Assembly (NCBI GenBank): GCA_022828595.1
Contig: JAKGHH010000006.1
Span: 11,966,633 to 12,030,632, forward strand
Length of the DNA stretch: 64,000 nt
Source of the DNA: Nelumbo lutea
Lineage: Eukaryota > Streptophyta > Magnoliopsida > Proteales > Nelumbonaceae
Direction: 5' to 3'
Shown here: piece after piece, positions 45,314 to 57,386 of the stretch
Layout: each line of letters starts with the position of its first letter
Position numbering within the stretch: the stretch's first letter is position 1
The notes under the pieces: generated by a model
Database searches by the model: none
What the model was told of the DNA's origin: nothing
Seen by the model: only the letters and a program-made list of their open reading frames with translations
Program-made: the position numbers and the translations under genes

Positions 45314-47265
45314 TAATAATTATTTATATTTTGGGTTCAACTATGATATGGGAAAGATATGATATCTGGAATTTTTTGACAATCAATTGGTATCATAAAT
45401 GTAGTAGCCAATCAAGTGTTATTTATCAAAATTCATGGGTGGATTTTGATTGGTTAAAACTTTTCCAATCCATATATTTCCTACATCATAGATTTCACCT
45501 TATATTTTATATACGACATTTAATAAATTTTTTAATGAAATCGACCAACTTGGCCAATTCGACCCGAGTTGGTTGGTTTCTATCATTTTCAATTGTCTTT
45601 GGTTAAACAATTTCCAAACCTGACTATGTTGGATCAGTTTCACTTTGGCCATTTGTAAATTGACCAAAATCATACATATATATATATTGTACACCTTTAG
45701 TATAAGTTTTTAATACAAAAAGTGGAAAAGATTCCATATTTCTTAATCCAAAATAATTTATATCATAAATTTAATTTTTAATAATGCAATTGCAAATTTT
45801 TTAATTTAATTTTAATTTTTAAGTTTAAATCTTTTGAATTGACCAACTAAACTCAAAATTGATCCAAACTGATACAATCTGAGTTGACTGATTTTCACTA
45901 ATGGTCATTTAGTTTCGAGTGACTAACTCCCCAACCCAACGAGGTCGCTTTGGTTGGCCAAACAACTCACAACTAAACCGAACCAACTCATGAACACTCC
46001 TAATTTTAGCTAAATTAATAGTCTAATCTCTAATAAATAACAATAACTTAATTTCCAATAGTTATTAAGAATTTATAGCAAAAATACATAATTATTGAAA
46101 ATATATTGATAATGAAAATACAATAAATACCTAATGAAAATAATAAAGATAATAATTACAAAACGAAAATAAATACTAAAAATATATTAAATTAATCAAT
46201 AAATAGTGTAATATAAAATAATATTTGATACAAGTGAAATTAGTTATTTAGAATATTATTTAGTTAATTAAATAATATCATTATTTAAATTTTAAAATAT
46301 TATTTATTTATTGAATTTATTAGTTTATAAAATTATAAGTTATATTATTATTACATAATTTTGCTATTGATTTTTAAAATATTAAATTATTATTAAGTTG
46401 AATATTATGTTATAATTATTTTTATTGTTTTAAGATTTTTTTAATTTATTACATAATTTCTTTATTTTAACTATTCAAATCTAGTTATTTTAAATATTTC
46501 ATTAGTTAAAATATTTTGTTATTTAAATATTTAAATTTTTATTTGAAACTTTTTTATTTTAAAGTTATTACATAATATGATATTTTTTGTTATATAATTA
46601 TTTAGATATTTTTATTATTTTGTTATTTAAAATATTTAGTTATTGAAATATTTTAAATAATATTTTATTTTTTAATGTTACATTTTTATTTAAATAACAG
46701 TTAAATTGAATAATCCAGAAAACTGTAATTTATATTGATAGTACATAATTTCATGATAAAATTTGTAAAAGTATAAAATTATTAATAATATGTATATTAT
46801 TAAATCTATTATAAGTATTTTCTATGTTTTTAATAAATACTTTGAAGTTATTATATAATTTTATTAGAATATTTAAATAATTTTTAAAATTTTTAATTCA
46901 AAATTTAGATAGAAATAGATAAAAAGTGGAGGAGAGGATAAATATGAATTGGAAATAATTTATGAGAGAAACTCTCTACTAAATTAGATATAATTTAGGA
47001 ATAAATGAGAATTAGAGATAATTTAGGAGAGAAACTCTCTACTACATTAGAGATATTTTAGGAGAGAGAGGAGAAAGTGGGGGTGGTAGTTTAGGAGAAA
47101 TTTTAGGAGAAGATACTATTTAGGCAATTGGGATGTGTAGTAGAGAGAGAGAGAGATTTTTGGTAATTTATTTTATGGGGAAGAAGAGCATCTCATTGGT
47201 TGTTTAAAAAAATGGCATAGAATTAAAAAAATAAAAAAGTCAAAAAAATGAGAAAACTTCTAGAG
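45314..47265 (-). mobile_element. Helitron copy H2, main body and 5' end (right part)
   Basis: From TAATAATTATTTATATTTT onward the sequence follows Helitron H1 from the matching position: ATCGACCAACTTGGCC-type words, AT-rich blocks and GAGAAACTCTCTACTAAATTAG. It ends with TTGGTTGTTTAAAAAAATGG and GAGAAAACTTCTAGAG, corresponding to the H1 5' terminus. It is shorter than H1 because H1 has an internal duplication. Confidence 0.7.
45333..45499. mobile_element. Small MULE-type MITE in Helitron H2, 167 bp
   Basis: A perfect 9-bp duplication TTATATTTT (45324-45332 and 45500-45508) flanks imperfect inverted ends GGGTTCAACTATGATATGGG and, as reverse complement, GGTGAAATCTATGATGTAGG. Helitron H1 lacks it at the same position. 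Confidence 0.75.
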
Positions 47266-47279
47266 TGTTGTGTTTTATC

Positions 47280-47764
47280 TAGTGTGTATATGTATGTGTT
47301 TGTGTGTGTGTATGCGGGCGGCACAACCTATCACGACCCATATATACTATATATATATATATATTATATTTATATATAAATATATAATAGTATATAATAT
47401 ATTAATAAAATAAATAATTTTTTTAAGTTTTATTATATTAATTTATTTAATTATTGTATATATAAGCAATTATATACATCAAAATTCATATAAAATTAAA
47501 ATTTTAAGTTCTTTTTTCAAAATTTTTAAACAAGTAGCTTTGAACCAGTCCATGACCTGACCTAACCCAAGGCTTGGCCCACTGACCAGCCCAACCTGCT
47601 ACACGGCACGACATGGCATGGGCCTGCACGGACTTGGGCCATAGGCCATGCTAGGCCAATCGCCCAAGTTATCACAGGGGAGGGTGGCATGACCTGGGAT
47701 GGCCCATAGGCCTGCTATTTACACGCACTACCCGCAGGCTATAATAGACCCAATTTACACCTCT
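47280..47764. mobile_element. Degenerate hAT-like MITE
   Basis: The right end GACCCAATTTACACCTCTA is the reverse complement of a TAGAGGTGTAAATTGGG end typical of hAT MITEs in this window. The interior is AT-rich (47335-47520) and then rich in GGCCCA/GCATGGCC words. The left end is uncertain and no target duplication was found. Confidence 0.4.
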
Positions 47765-48485
47765 ACACCCAAGTCAACGAGTTGCTAATAAAAACAACAG
47801 CTTTTTGGTAAAGACACGTTTCAGGGGTGAAATAGAACCAGTTTTGTGGTGGGTTTCTGGGTCAAATGTTAACCATGGTAATCAATAATAGTTCAAAAAC
47901 CATAGTTACAGGAATGGCGACGGGTGACTTTGGGGCAGGGGTCATATTCCCTGTCTCCAACCCTGATTTTGGAATAAATCCTCGTCTTCGACTCTAATTC
48001 TCGTCCGAATGGTTCCTTCGATTTGAACCTCTTAAAATTTTTTAGTTAATATTATTTTATAAAAAAATTATTTAAAATAAATAAAAAATTTAAAATATAA
48101 TTGATATTTGATTGTCATTCCTACAGCTACATGGTCACATGTCCCAACTCCTAAACAAGATTTTGATCAGCCGGGTTTTAGAATCGGACTGCCCATTAGG
48201 CCTTTAGCACTGGGCCAGGTCCCAGGCCTGTAGCAAATGGACCAAACTGGAGCACTTCCTAAGAGATGGGGCCTGTGCTCTGGCCCACGAAAACGCCCTA
48301 CAGCTACAGCTACCCGTTGCTACAATGCTACTTGCAAGGGTGTGATCAACCTCAACTACCAGACTCGGTCCACTTAATTCATCAATCCACCCTTTTGTCC
48401 GCCAAATCTCCTCCAACTTAGGATCTTGGATTGTAAATTTGTAAGTTTGGATGAATGTCTTGAATTCGTAAGTTGGACGAATTCC
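47765..48485. other. Upstream region of the methyltransferase gene
   Basis: No gene is seen. This must include the promoter, but I see no convincing TATA box. Confidence 0.4.
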
Positions 48486-48522
48486 TCTCTCTCTCTCTCT
48501 CGCTCTCTCGCTCTCTCTAGAT
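48486..48522. repeat. (CT)n pyrimidine tract in 5' leader
   Basis: CTCTCTCTCT runs with interspersed CGCTCT lie about 100 bases before the ATG. CT-rich leaders are common in plant core promoters. The tract creates a spurious Ser/Leu N-terminal extension in frame with the gene. Confidence 0.8.
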
Positions 48523-48617
48523 CTCTATTCTTACCTACAGAACACAAAGCACAATCCTTCTTGCTTTTTATAACTCAATTTCTTATTTCGTTCTTTTCTT
48601 CCTTCTGTAAGTCGAAC

Positions 48618-51600
48618 ATGGCTTTTGGCAAGGCACGCTCCAGTAAGCGCTCGTCGTCGTCTTATACGTCGACGGTCACTATGGTTATTTTCATCGCTAT
48701 CTGTGTTATTGGTCTATGGATGCTAACATCCTCCTTTATTCCGCGACAAACCACAAGCACTGCCAACGACCTTTCTTCTTCCACCAATTCTCGAACTCAC
48801 TATCAGCACAAGGACCCTCCAGCCTTCGAAGACTCTCAGGGTGACCTCCCTGACGTCGAACCAAAGCAGATGGTTGAGATGTCTAATTATGATTCAAAGT
48901 CTCGGGAAGACAAGCAATCATCAGTATTGTTGCCAGAGAACCGCTCAGACCCAGTTGTAGAAGGCAATGCAGAAGACGAAACTGAGCTAGAAAATATTGA
49001 GGCCAGCAACGACGATGGCAATCCTAAAAGTAGTAACAATGAAGAACATGAGAAGGATCAATCTTCTCTCGAAGAAGAGAACACGGTAGAAACCCAGCAA
49101 AGAAAAGAAGAATCCGCTGATGTCGAACAGCAGGCAAAAGAAGAGAGTGAAACAGAAGAAAAGCAAGAAATCTACGCTCAGTCTGAACAACAGACAACAG
49201 AAGTCCAAAGTACTGAAAGAACTCAACAGGATACCCAACAGGAGACTGCAGAGTTGGAAAGCCAGGAAAACACGGATCACTCCCAACAACAGATATCACA
49301 GGAAGATCATCAGGAGATATCTGATTTCCAAAACGCTGAGATTCATGAGGGGATTTCAGAACCAGAAATTCGACAGGTTATGAACGAGGAAACCGTACTA
49401 CAGGAGCAGCAGGAATCCGAACAACAAGACGAAACAACTGACAACGAAGAATCCCAACAGAGTGAAAGAACAGAAGCTGAGAAACAAGAAGGTCAACAGG
49501 GCGAAGAGAATGACAACAGTTCCAACCAGGAGACTCAGCAACAAGAACAAGATATTTTGACGGAAGAAAAGGAAATGGACTTGAACTCGGGCGAGTCGTT
49601 CCTGGGTGAAGCCCAATCGGAGACTCAGCAACAAGGTATTATGACGGAAGAAAAGGCGGCAACGGATTTGAACTCGGGGGGCGAGTCGTTCCCCGGTGGG
49701 GCTCATCCGGAGATCCCAAGGGAGTCGATCGAGTCAAAACAGAGTTGGTCGACCCAGGCGGTTCAATCGGAGAACGAGAAGGAGAGAAGAAAGAAAGGAC
49801 CGAACGGTATAGACGGGAACCTGTACGGATACACGTGGGAACTGTGTAACGTAACAGCGGGCCCGGACTATATACCGTGTTTGGACAATGAGAAAGCTCT
49901 GAAGAAGCTACACAGCACTGGACACTACGAGCATCGCGAGAGGCACTGTCCAGACGAAGCTCCCACGTGCCTGGTCCCACTTCCCGATGGATATAAGAGA
50001 TCCATCGAGTGGCCCAAGAGCAGAGACAAGGTAAAAGATCAAAAGGATCACAGCCGTTTGATTGTCATATTTGAACTCCTTCCTTTCTTTTTCTTCATAT
50101 GTGCTCATCATCGTACGTGTATGTAGATATGGTATCACAACGTTCCGCGCACGAAGCTGGCGGAGGTGAAGGGTCACCAGAACTGGGTGAAGGTGACCGG
50201 AGAGTTTCTAACCTTTCCCGGCGGTGGGACCCAGTTTATTCACGGTGCACTACACTACATCGATTTCATCCAGCAGGTACGCACTGTGAAGCTTCATACT
50301 CAGATCTGGCTAGCTCTTCTATTATTTGTAAATAGTGTTCAGTATTGTTGAGTGTTGGATCGATCCAATTAATTTTGCTGCTTGGTGCTGTGCAGTCAGT
50401 ACCAAAGATTGGATGGGGGAAGCGGAGTCGAGTGATATTGGACGTTGGGTGTGGAGTGGCCAGCTTCGGTGGGTATCTATTCGGGAGAGAAGTTCTAACC
50501 ATGTCGTTTGCACCGAAAGATGAACACGAGGCACAGGTCCAATTTGCTCTTGAACGGGGAATTCCGGCAATGTCTGCCGTGATGGGTTCTCAGCGGCTGC
50601 CATTTCCAAGCAGGGTCTTTGATCTTGTTCACTGTGCACGTTGTAGGGTCCCTTGGCATGTAGACGGTTTGTAATTGCTTCTCTCCCTACTCATTTCAAT
50701 GCACATGTTCAATCATTTAATTGGTTTCTCCATCTTTAAAATACGATAATTCAATACCCGAACTTTAGAAAAAGCGTAATAATTTAGTAATTACGCGTTA
50801 ACCAGAAAGAGAATAAATACAAACACGTGCAATGCAAATGCATGAAAAATAATATAAAATATAAAGTTACTCCTTTCAAACTGAGCCCGAAGGAATACAA
50901 ATGCAAATTTGTAGAGAGTAAATCCTTGTATTTTGTATGTATTTGCATCGTACAAATTTGTATTTATATACCTTCCAAACTAAGCTTTAAGTGTCATTTG
51001 AAAAGATATAAATGTCTTTCAAAGGTCATCTAATTCTCTTTATAAACCATTCAAAAGTTGACAAAAAAAATGAACAATTTCAAATTCTTACCTCTTCTAT
51101 TTAAGAAAGTTGAGGTTGTCTTAATAAATAGTTGATAAAAAAAATTAAATGACACTTAAAAGGGTATTTGTGTCTTTTCGATTACCATTTAACTGCTGGT
51201 TAATGGGATGGTTAACAATAGATATTGGATTGGCAATTTTTAAAGTACTGAATTGTGAATTGTGGCATTTTAAAGTTATCAAAGTGATAGTAGACGCAAA
51301 GTACAGGGCCCTAATTGGAAAATTTTCCTTTAGTCTTTGCTGCTTTTGCTTTTTTGATCATTTAAAAATTTGGAGCATTAATTGTTGCAGACGGTATTCT
51401 TCTTTTGGAGATAAATCGTGTTCTACGCCCTGGCGGTTATTTTGTTTGGTCAGCCACCCCTGTGTACCAGAATCTGAAAGAAGATGTGGAGATCTGGAAG
51501 GGTAGAATCTTATATCTCATCTTAATTTATTTATAATTGAGGCTATATTTGATTTGATAAATTAGTGCTTAGGAGCTTTATGGGTGGGTGGGTGGAGGGG

Positions 51601-54600
51601 GGGAGTGGGGAGCCATGACCCATATGCGGTGAAAATCCCATAATACCAATTTTAAACCTCACTTAGATTTTGGCCCTACTTAAGTTTATTGGCTTTTTTA
51701 CTCTCCATCGATCCATGATTGTTAGCTTTTGGCCCCCTTCAATAAAAATTCTTAGCTCTGCCATGCTTAAAAATAAGTGATTATTTTCATAAGTGCTTAT
51801 CAGCATTTGGTGAAAAAATACTTATTTTAAACAAGAATAATTTATAAGGATGACAATTTTGTAGGAATTTTTTGGTATCTAACCCGTCTTAACTCTAAAT
51901 AGGACTTGTTTATCAAAACCCTATAGAGTATGCATTTTGACTTTAGGATATCCAATACCCTACCTTCATGTTTATTGGTTTACCCATTTACCCTCATGGT
52001 TTAACAATTAAGAACAAGAGTCCAAGAGTTATTGATGGGTAATTCTTCGCTTTTTTTTTTTTTTTTTGGTTCTTTGAAATTACAAACTTATTTGTTTATC
52101 CATTCTCTTATTTCACTTAGTTTTATTTATTTTTTGACTTATACTATCTTATTTTGCTCTTTTATATGAAAGTGTTCTATATAATGTTGGTTCTTGTTGA
52201 ATGTTGTTGGTTGATAATGAACTTTGAAGAACATTCTTCTATATATTTAATATTGAAACAAGGACTAAAGTATTAATATTGAGTATTGTATCAGGCAATT
52301 TGAATATAGATACGGATACAGATATGCTTTGGAAACACATGAATATAAACAAAAAATATGGAAAATCTTAGATACACTATGGAAATACATACAAATTTCA
52401 TAAATACATTAATAACACTAAATTTAAGGTCAAATAGCCATAAATAATCATATATACATATACATATCATATGCAAAATCATAATTTTTAATTACTAAAA
52501 TAATTATTTCATTTTTAAAAATTAGACTTCTATAAATTTTTTAAAACTAAAAATGATTTTTTCATATACATGTAAATTAGTGGATTTGATAAATTCAAAT
52601 CTTTTATTTTTGTATTAATATTATATTCTTGAATGTTTTGTATACAAAGCTTTAATTTTGTTTTTTGTAAATGATAAATATAGTGTTATTTAATAGATTA
52701 AAATATTAACTAATAATTATAAAAAGATATATAAAAATTGTAATTAATATATATATATATATCATGCACAAATTTATAAATTTTAAGTATTAAGATAATT
52801 ATTCTATTATTATTATTTTATTTGTATAAATATCTTGGGTTTAAAATCATCATTTGATGTAAATTTGGATTTGATAGATTATTTATTTCATTTAGTTATA
52901 AAATTTTAATTTTAAATATTATTGCTTTTAATTTTTATTTGGAATTTTTAATCTTCAATATGTATTATATGTTTGGATGAATACAAAAGTTAATAAAACT
53001 TATTTTATTAGTGGCTTTAAAGTAGTGTTAAGAGTTTCTACACCATCATTAGTTGATTCGGGTTCAAGTCACGCTTTAAATTTTAATAAACTTTTTTTAA
53101 GTAGAAAGTGTTAATTAACCTTTCAAATCAGGTGGGACGGGTGAGGACAGATTTGAGAAATTGAGAGGAAACATTAGACAGGTTTGGGAAAGGTTTGGCA
53201 AAATGAGAGCATTTTGCATAGGTACCCTACTCATTTCCATTCCTAATAGAATTTGCGTTTTCCAAATAAATACTTATTTTCAAATGCAGATAAGTCCGCT
53301 TATTGCAGCCTAAAATAAGTGATTATTTGAATAATCACTTATTTTTAAACACTCCCAATCTTACCCTTACAATCGAATAGCTTTTTCTATTAGCACATGC
53401 AGTTTATCACCAACCTTTCTTTCTTGTTATAACAGCAATGTCGGCACTTACACTATCAATGTGTTGGAATCTTGTTACCATCAAGAAAGACAAACTGAAT
53501 TCTATTGGTGCGGCGATATACCGTAAACCCATCACTAATGAATGCTACAACCACAGAAAGAACAACAGTCCTCCCATGTGCAAGGATGAAGATGACCCAA
53601 ATGCAGCGTGGTAGGTTTCATCAGTCCTACACATTGGAATTCGTTCTGTTCCTTCTTTCATAGAATTTGAATCCGTCTCTGTCGTCTCTTAATGCTTCTC
53701 ACTCACTCATCTGGGTACTGCTGCTGTATGTCTAAGGTATGTACCTCTGCAGTCGTGCTTGCAGTGGGTGCCTGTTGCTGGGACTGAGAGGGGCTCCCAG
53801 TGGCCTGAGGAGTGGCCTCAAAGATTGGAGACGCCTCCCTACTGGTTAAACAGATCTCAGATCGGAATCTATGGAAAACCAGCTTCTGATGATTTTGCTG
53901 CAGACTATGAGCACTGGAAAAGAGTGGTGAGAAAGTCCTATCTTAGTGGTCTTGGTATCAGTTGGTCCAACGTGAGAAATGTGATGGACATGCGAGCTGT
54001 TTATGGGGGGTAAGGATCAAGGAAATCTGTTGTTTGTCTCGTTGGTTTGGTATAACAATCATCAAGGCACCATCAACTTCCCCAATGGCCCATTTGGTTC
54101 AAGGGACCCTTGGGGACTGGAATAGAAATTGGAATGAGTCGTTCTAATTTTGACTATTTGGTTGAGCAGAATCAGAATCCCATGCCTATTCCTGGTGGAA
54201 TGGCATTTCCCTAATTTAGGGAATGGTCATTCCCTTCCCTCCCTTGAAATGAAATCCGATTCCAATTTTCATTCCGATTATTGTCTGAACCAAACAGGAA
54301 TAGACCATTTCGATTCCGACTGTGATCAAACAGACCCTAATTACTTAAATTAGAACTGATGGAAAAATGATATGTTCATATTTTGTACTTCAGGTTTGCA
54401 GCTGCACTGAAGGACCTAAAACTGTGGGTGATGAATGTGGTGACCATAGATTCCCCAGATACACTTCCCATCATCTATGAGCGCGGTCTTTTTGGGATAT
54501 ATCATGATTGGTGTGAATCTTTCAGCACTTACCCCAGAAGCTATGATCTCTTGCATGCTGATCACCTCTTCTCCAGGCTGAAGAAAAGGTAGGATTCTGT

Positions 54601-54904
54601 CTTCTACTTGCTGCCATTAAATTATTTTATATTTTTCTTCTTCTTCTCCTTCTCATTACCATGTTTTAACTGATTTGGATTTCAAAGGTGCAACGTTGTG
54701 CCTGTGATGGCAGAGATCGATAGGATAGTCAAGCCAGGAGGTAAACTGATTGTCCGCGATGAGTCCAGCATTGTGGGCGAAGTTGAGAACATATTGAAAT
54801 CCCTCCACTGGGAAGTTCGCTTAATCTTTTCAAAAGATCAAGAAGGAATCCTTAGTGCCCAGAAATCTGATTGGCGACCGAGAACATATTCAGCTTCTTC
54901 TTGA
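48618..54904 (+). CDS. PMT: Putative Golgi S-adenosylmethionine methyltransferase, PMT24-27 type (DUF248)
   Basis: Exons are 48618-50030, 50127-50276, 50396-50666, 51391-51501, 53436-53610, 53737-54009, 54394-54588 and 54688-54904, all with GT/AG borders. They sum to 2805 bases, 934 residues plus stop, with no frame break. ATG 48618 was chosen because [11 protein letters not shown] and the membrane anchor (about 18-40, [19 protein letters not shown]) match the family start; the upstream in-frame extension is CT-repeat derived. Residues about 60-390 are acidic and Gln/Glu-rich. The catalytic region starts near 400 (YTWELCN) and has [14 protein letters not shown] (SAM motif I, about 535), [51 protein letters not shown] and LLHADHLFS. 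Related QUA2-like proteins are type II Golgi proteins linked to pectin methylation. Substrate here is inferred. Confidence 0.93.
51502..53435. other. Large intron 4 of the PMT gene with MITE-like ends inside
   Basis: The 1.93-kb intron contains GCTTAAAAATAAGTGATTAT at about 51765, and an inverted counterpart near 53325-53355 (AATCACTTATTTTTAAACAC). These resemble the ends of the Harbinger-type MITE at 15597. Between them lies AT-rich sequence without a gene. This suggests a MITE with later material inserted into it. The boundaries are approximate. Confidence 0.45.
54087..54337. mobile_element. MITE-like element in PMT intron 6
   Basis: The left end GGCCCATTTGGTTCAAGGG and right end TGATCAAACAGACCC form imperfect inverted ends. 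The interior shows inverted GGAATG/CATTCC words. TAA follows the right end but is not clearly duplicated on the left, so a Harbinger assignment is tentative. Confidence 0.45.
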
Positions 54905-55219
54905 CTTTCGGAAGTTGTAGTAGCCCTCATGGTATATGGAGATTTTGACCAGTATTTCCAAGGGAAAGCCTGATGAAAGTAGTGCTTCTCATCCTTTGTA
55001 GGGTAAGTTAAATTCGACGAATCCGGCTAGGTAGATGCATCTGTTTTGTTTTGCAGATTGCATGTAAATCCGTAAGAGTTGTACAACTATAAACCAATCG
55101 AGGAAGAGTTGTAGTTGATGAATGAAGATAGCGTATAAGCATTGGTGTAGTGTAGTCTCCCCAACAGTGATATAATCTCTTTTGAAGGTCCATGACCAGG
55201 TAAACCAAGGGGGAAACCT
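54905..55219. other. PMT 3' untranslated region and flank
   Basis: Sequence downstream of the TGA at 54902-54904 up to the next LTR. No gene is seen and no canonical AATAAA signal is obvious. Confidence 0.5.
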
Positions 55220-55481
55220 TGTTAACAAACCTTGTTAAGGTAGTTGTTTGTAATTTTTATATTTGGTAGGGATATAAGTGTAATTTTCATTTTTAGTAGG
55301 GGTTTAATTTTAATTTTTAGTTACTAGGTTTCTTATAAATTCATATTATGTTAGGACTGTATTATGTTATGTTTTGAAGAATAGAAACTTTGGACTTCTT
55401 TTCCTTCTTAGAGTTGTCTCCTCCCTCTCTACTTTCCCCCATTTCTTTCTTTCTTCTTTTCCTCTAATAGGTGCTCCATCA
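55220..55481 (+). repeat. 5' LTR of the chromovirus, about 262 bp
   Basis: The LTR ends GGTGCTCCATCA, three bases before the primer binding site. The start is TGTTAACAAACC at 55220, or TGTTAAGGTAG at 55233; the short duplication TTGTTAA makes this ambiguous. Confidence 0.7.
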
Positions 55482-55484
55482 ATT

Positions 55485-55496
55485 TGGTATCAGAGC
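55485..55496 (+). other. Primer binding site (initiator Met tRNA)
   Basis: TGGTATCAGAGC is an exact match to the common plant retrotransposon primer site complementary to initiator Met tRNA. Confidence 0.9.
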
Positions 55497-55627
55497 TAAG
55501 GTTCAGTCCCACGTCTTTGTCTAGCTCCACCATTGAACCAAAGCATCTACAACTTAATCTGCAACCTTTGTCTCTTTCCACTGACTGAACAAAGGTTAGA
55601 TGTGTCTCTCCTTCTCTGTCTTCCTTT

Positions 55628-55672
55628 TCTCCCCCTCCTCCTCCTCCTCCTCCTCCTCCTTCTTCTTCTTCT
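55628..55672. repeat. CTC/TTC trinucleotide repeat
   Basis: An imperfect run of CTC followed by TTC units lies in the chromovirus leader. It gives a Leu-rich open frame that is not a gene. Confidence 0.9.
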
Positions 55673-56020
55673 TATTCTTCTCTCCAATCTACATCTGAAC
55701 CCTACAACAGTCATCGCCTCTCTCTCTCTGTTTCTTTTTGGTTTGCTTCTCCTTTCTTTCTTTCCCCTTTCTCCTTCTTCCTCAATTATGTTTTCAGCAA
55801 AAGAACCTTAACAGTAGCCATCTCTCATCCACCCTCCTCTCTCCTATTGTTCCACTTTCTCTTTTCCCATTGCCTCTTTCTCTCCCACCTTTCCCTTCCT
55901 TTTTCTTCTTTTTTTTGTCTTTTCCTCTCTCTTCTTTTTTCTTCTTCCTCTTCTTCCATTCCTATTCCCCACTTTCCCTCTTTTCACTTTCTTGATGTTA
56001 CAAATATTCAGCACCATTCC

Positions 56021-56451
56021 TAGGGGTGGAAACAAATTAATCTTTTCACAATCTATTCAAGCTTGGCTCAAGAAAAGCTTGATTTGGCTCGGTTTAAACT
56101 GAGCATCAAGCTGAACTCAATCACAATATATAGGATGATTTGCTAATCAAGCTGAGCTTGAGACCAATGAAGCTCGACTCATCTAGCTCGCGAGCCTAAT
56201 CGAGCCTAATGCATACATACATACATAAATACATAATATTTATTATATGTATAGTAATATTTATATATATATATAATATTTTCATTTTTTATGTATAACA
56301 ATAAATAATTTTTATTTTTTATAGGAAGCTTGGCTTGTAGTCAAGCTCAAACTTGCAAGCTTTTGAGCCAAGCCGAATTCGAGCTCGAGCCTAACATTGT
56401 TTTGGTAAGTTGAGCTTAAATAGCCAGGTATTCGGCTCAAATCCACGCTTA
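56021..56451. mobile_element. hAT MITE in the chromovirus leader, 431 bp
   Basis: Ends TAGGGGTGGAAACAAATT and TCAAATCCACGCTTA are inverted, the right one decayed. The 8-bp flanks ACCATTCC (56013-56020) and ACCGTTCC (56452-56459) differ at one base. The interior is rich in AGCTTGGCTC-type words and matches the inverted copy at 58479-58959. Confidence 0.8.
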
Positions 56452-57386
56452 ACCGTTCCTATCCCCTTGGTTATTTTCTTTCTTTATTTACTTTCCCCTC
56501 TCTCCTTCCTTCCTTCTTCTTCCCTTTATTTCCTTTATTTTCTCTATTTCTGCAACCAAGCTAAAAATGCCCCTGCAACAACATCTCTCTCCCCTCTCTT
56601 TCTATTCCAACTAGTAGCTAATTCTAAGTAAAGAACCTAGTGTAGCAGCAGATGAAACAACCACTTCTTGGGTTGAAACAAAGCTTCAAACAACGTTGGA
56701 AAGATGTCTTCATTCTCTACAAATTGAATCAAAGTTACATCAGATTATGAAGCCCAAGGCCTTTGTCTTCAACATTGCTATTAGCCAACAGCATGTGTTC
56801 CTTCACCAAAACCACAAAAGTGTTTGCTATAGCTGAATCTAGAAATTAGAGGTCACCAGTCCAAAGAATCCTGTATTTAGTTATAGCCAGAATTCCAGAA
56901 AAACCATCAAAGTTGAATAGGAAGGTAATTTAAGCACTTCGAGATATCTCCTCTATTTGAGCTTTGGATTAATTCATTAATCTATTGAGTAAGTAAATTA
57001 GTGTTATCAGGTCCTTGGCAATTTTTCAAAAGCCAAAAATACATATACCTTCTTACCATCAATAACCTGCATATTATTGTGTGCCCTCATCTTTCATTCA
57101 TTCATTCATTCATTAAAAAAAAAAAACAAGCCTCTTGTTTCTTATTTCCTACATATATCTCACACCTATATTATTGCATGAGAATAACATAGTTTCTTTT
57201 CAGAATTTTATATTTTCTAAGAGTGCCTTGCCTTAGTTTAGAATTTTGATTACTTATTTGTGATATTTTATCTGTATTGGCATTGCATTCTTATACTTTT
57301 ATCCCATTAACCTTTCATTAATACCCTATCATTACCAATGTTGAATTTCTACTAGGGTAGAAGCCTTGTCCAAGAGCTAAGAAAAC

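Noticed and set aside
48426..48617. In-frame 64-codon N-terminal extension of the PMT protein
   Set aside because: It reads through the CT microsatellite (Ser/Leu runs). The MAFGKARSS start followed by a membrane anchor matches the family.
48987..49706. Antisense frames opposite PMT exon 1
   Set aside because: The Gln/Glu-rich sense coding creates long Leu/Phe-rich antisense frames. The sense frame is supported by family match and phase.
53045..53100. Possible tRNA T-loop word (GGGTTCAAGTC)
   Set aside because: No cloverleaf fits in the AT-rich intron sequence.
55533..55995. Leu- and Phe-rich frames resembling membrane proteins
   Set aside because: They come from CTC/TTC repeats in the chromovirus leader.
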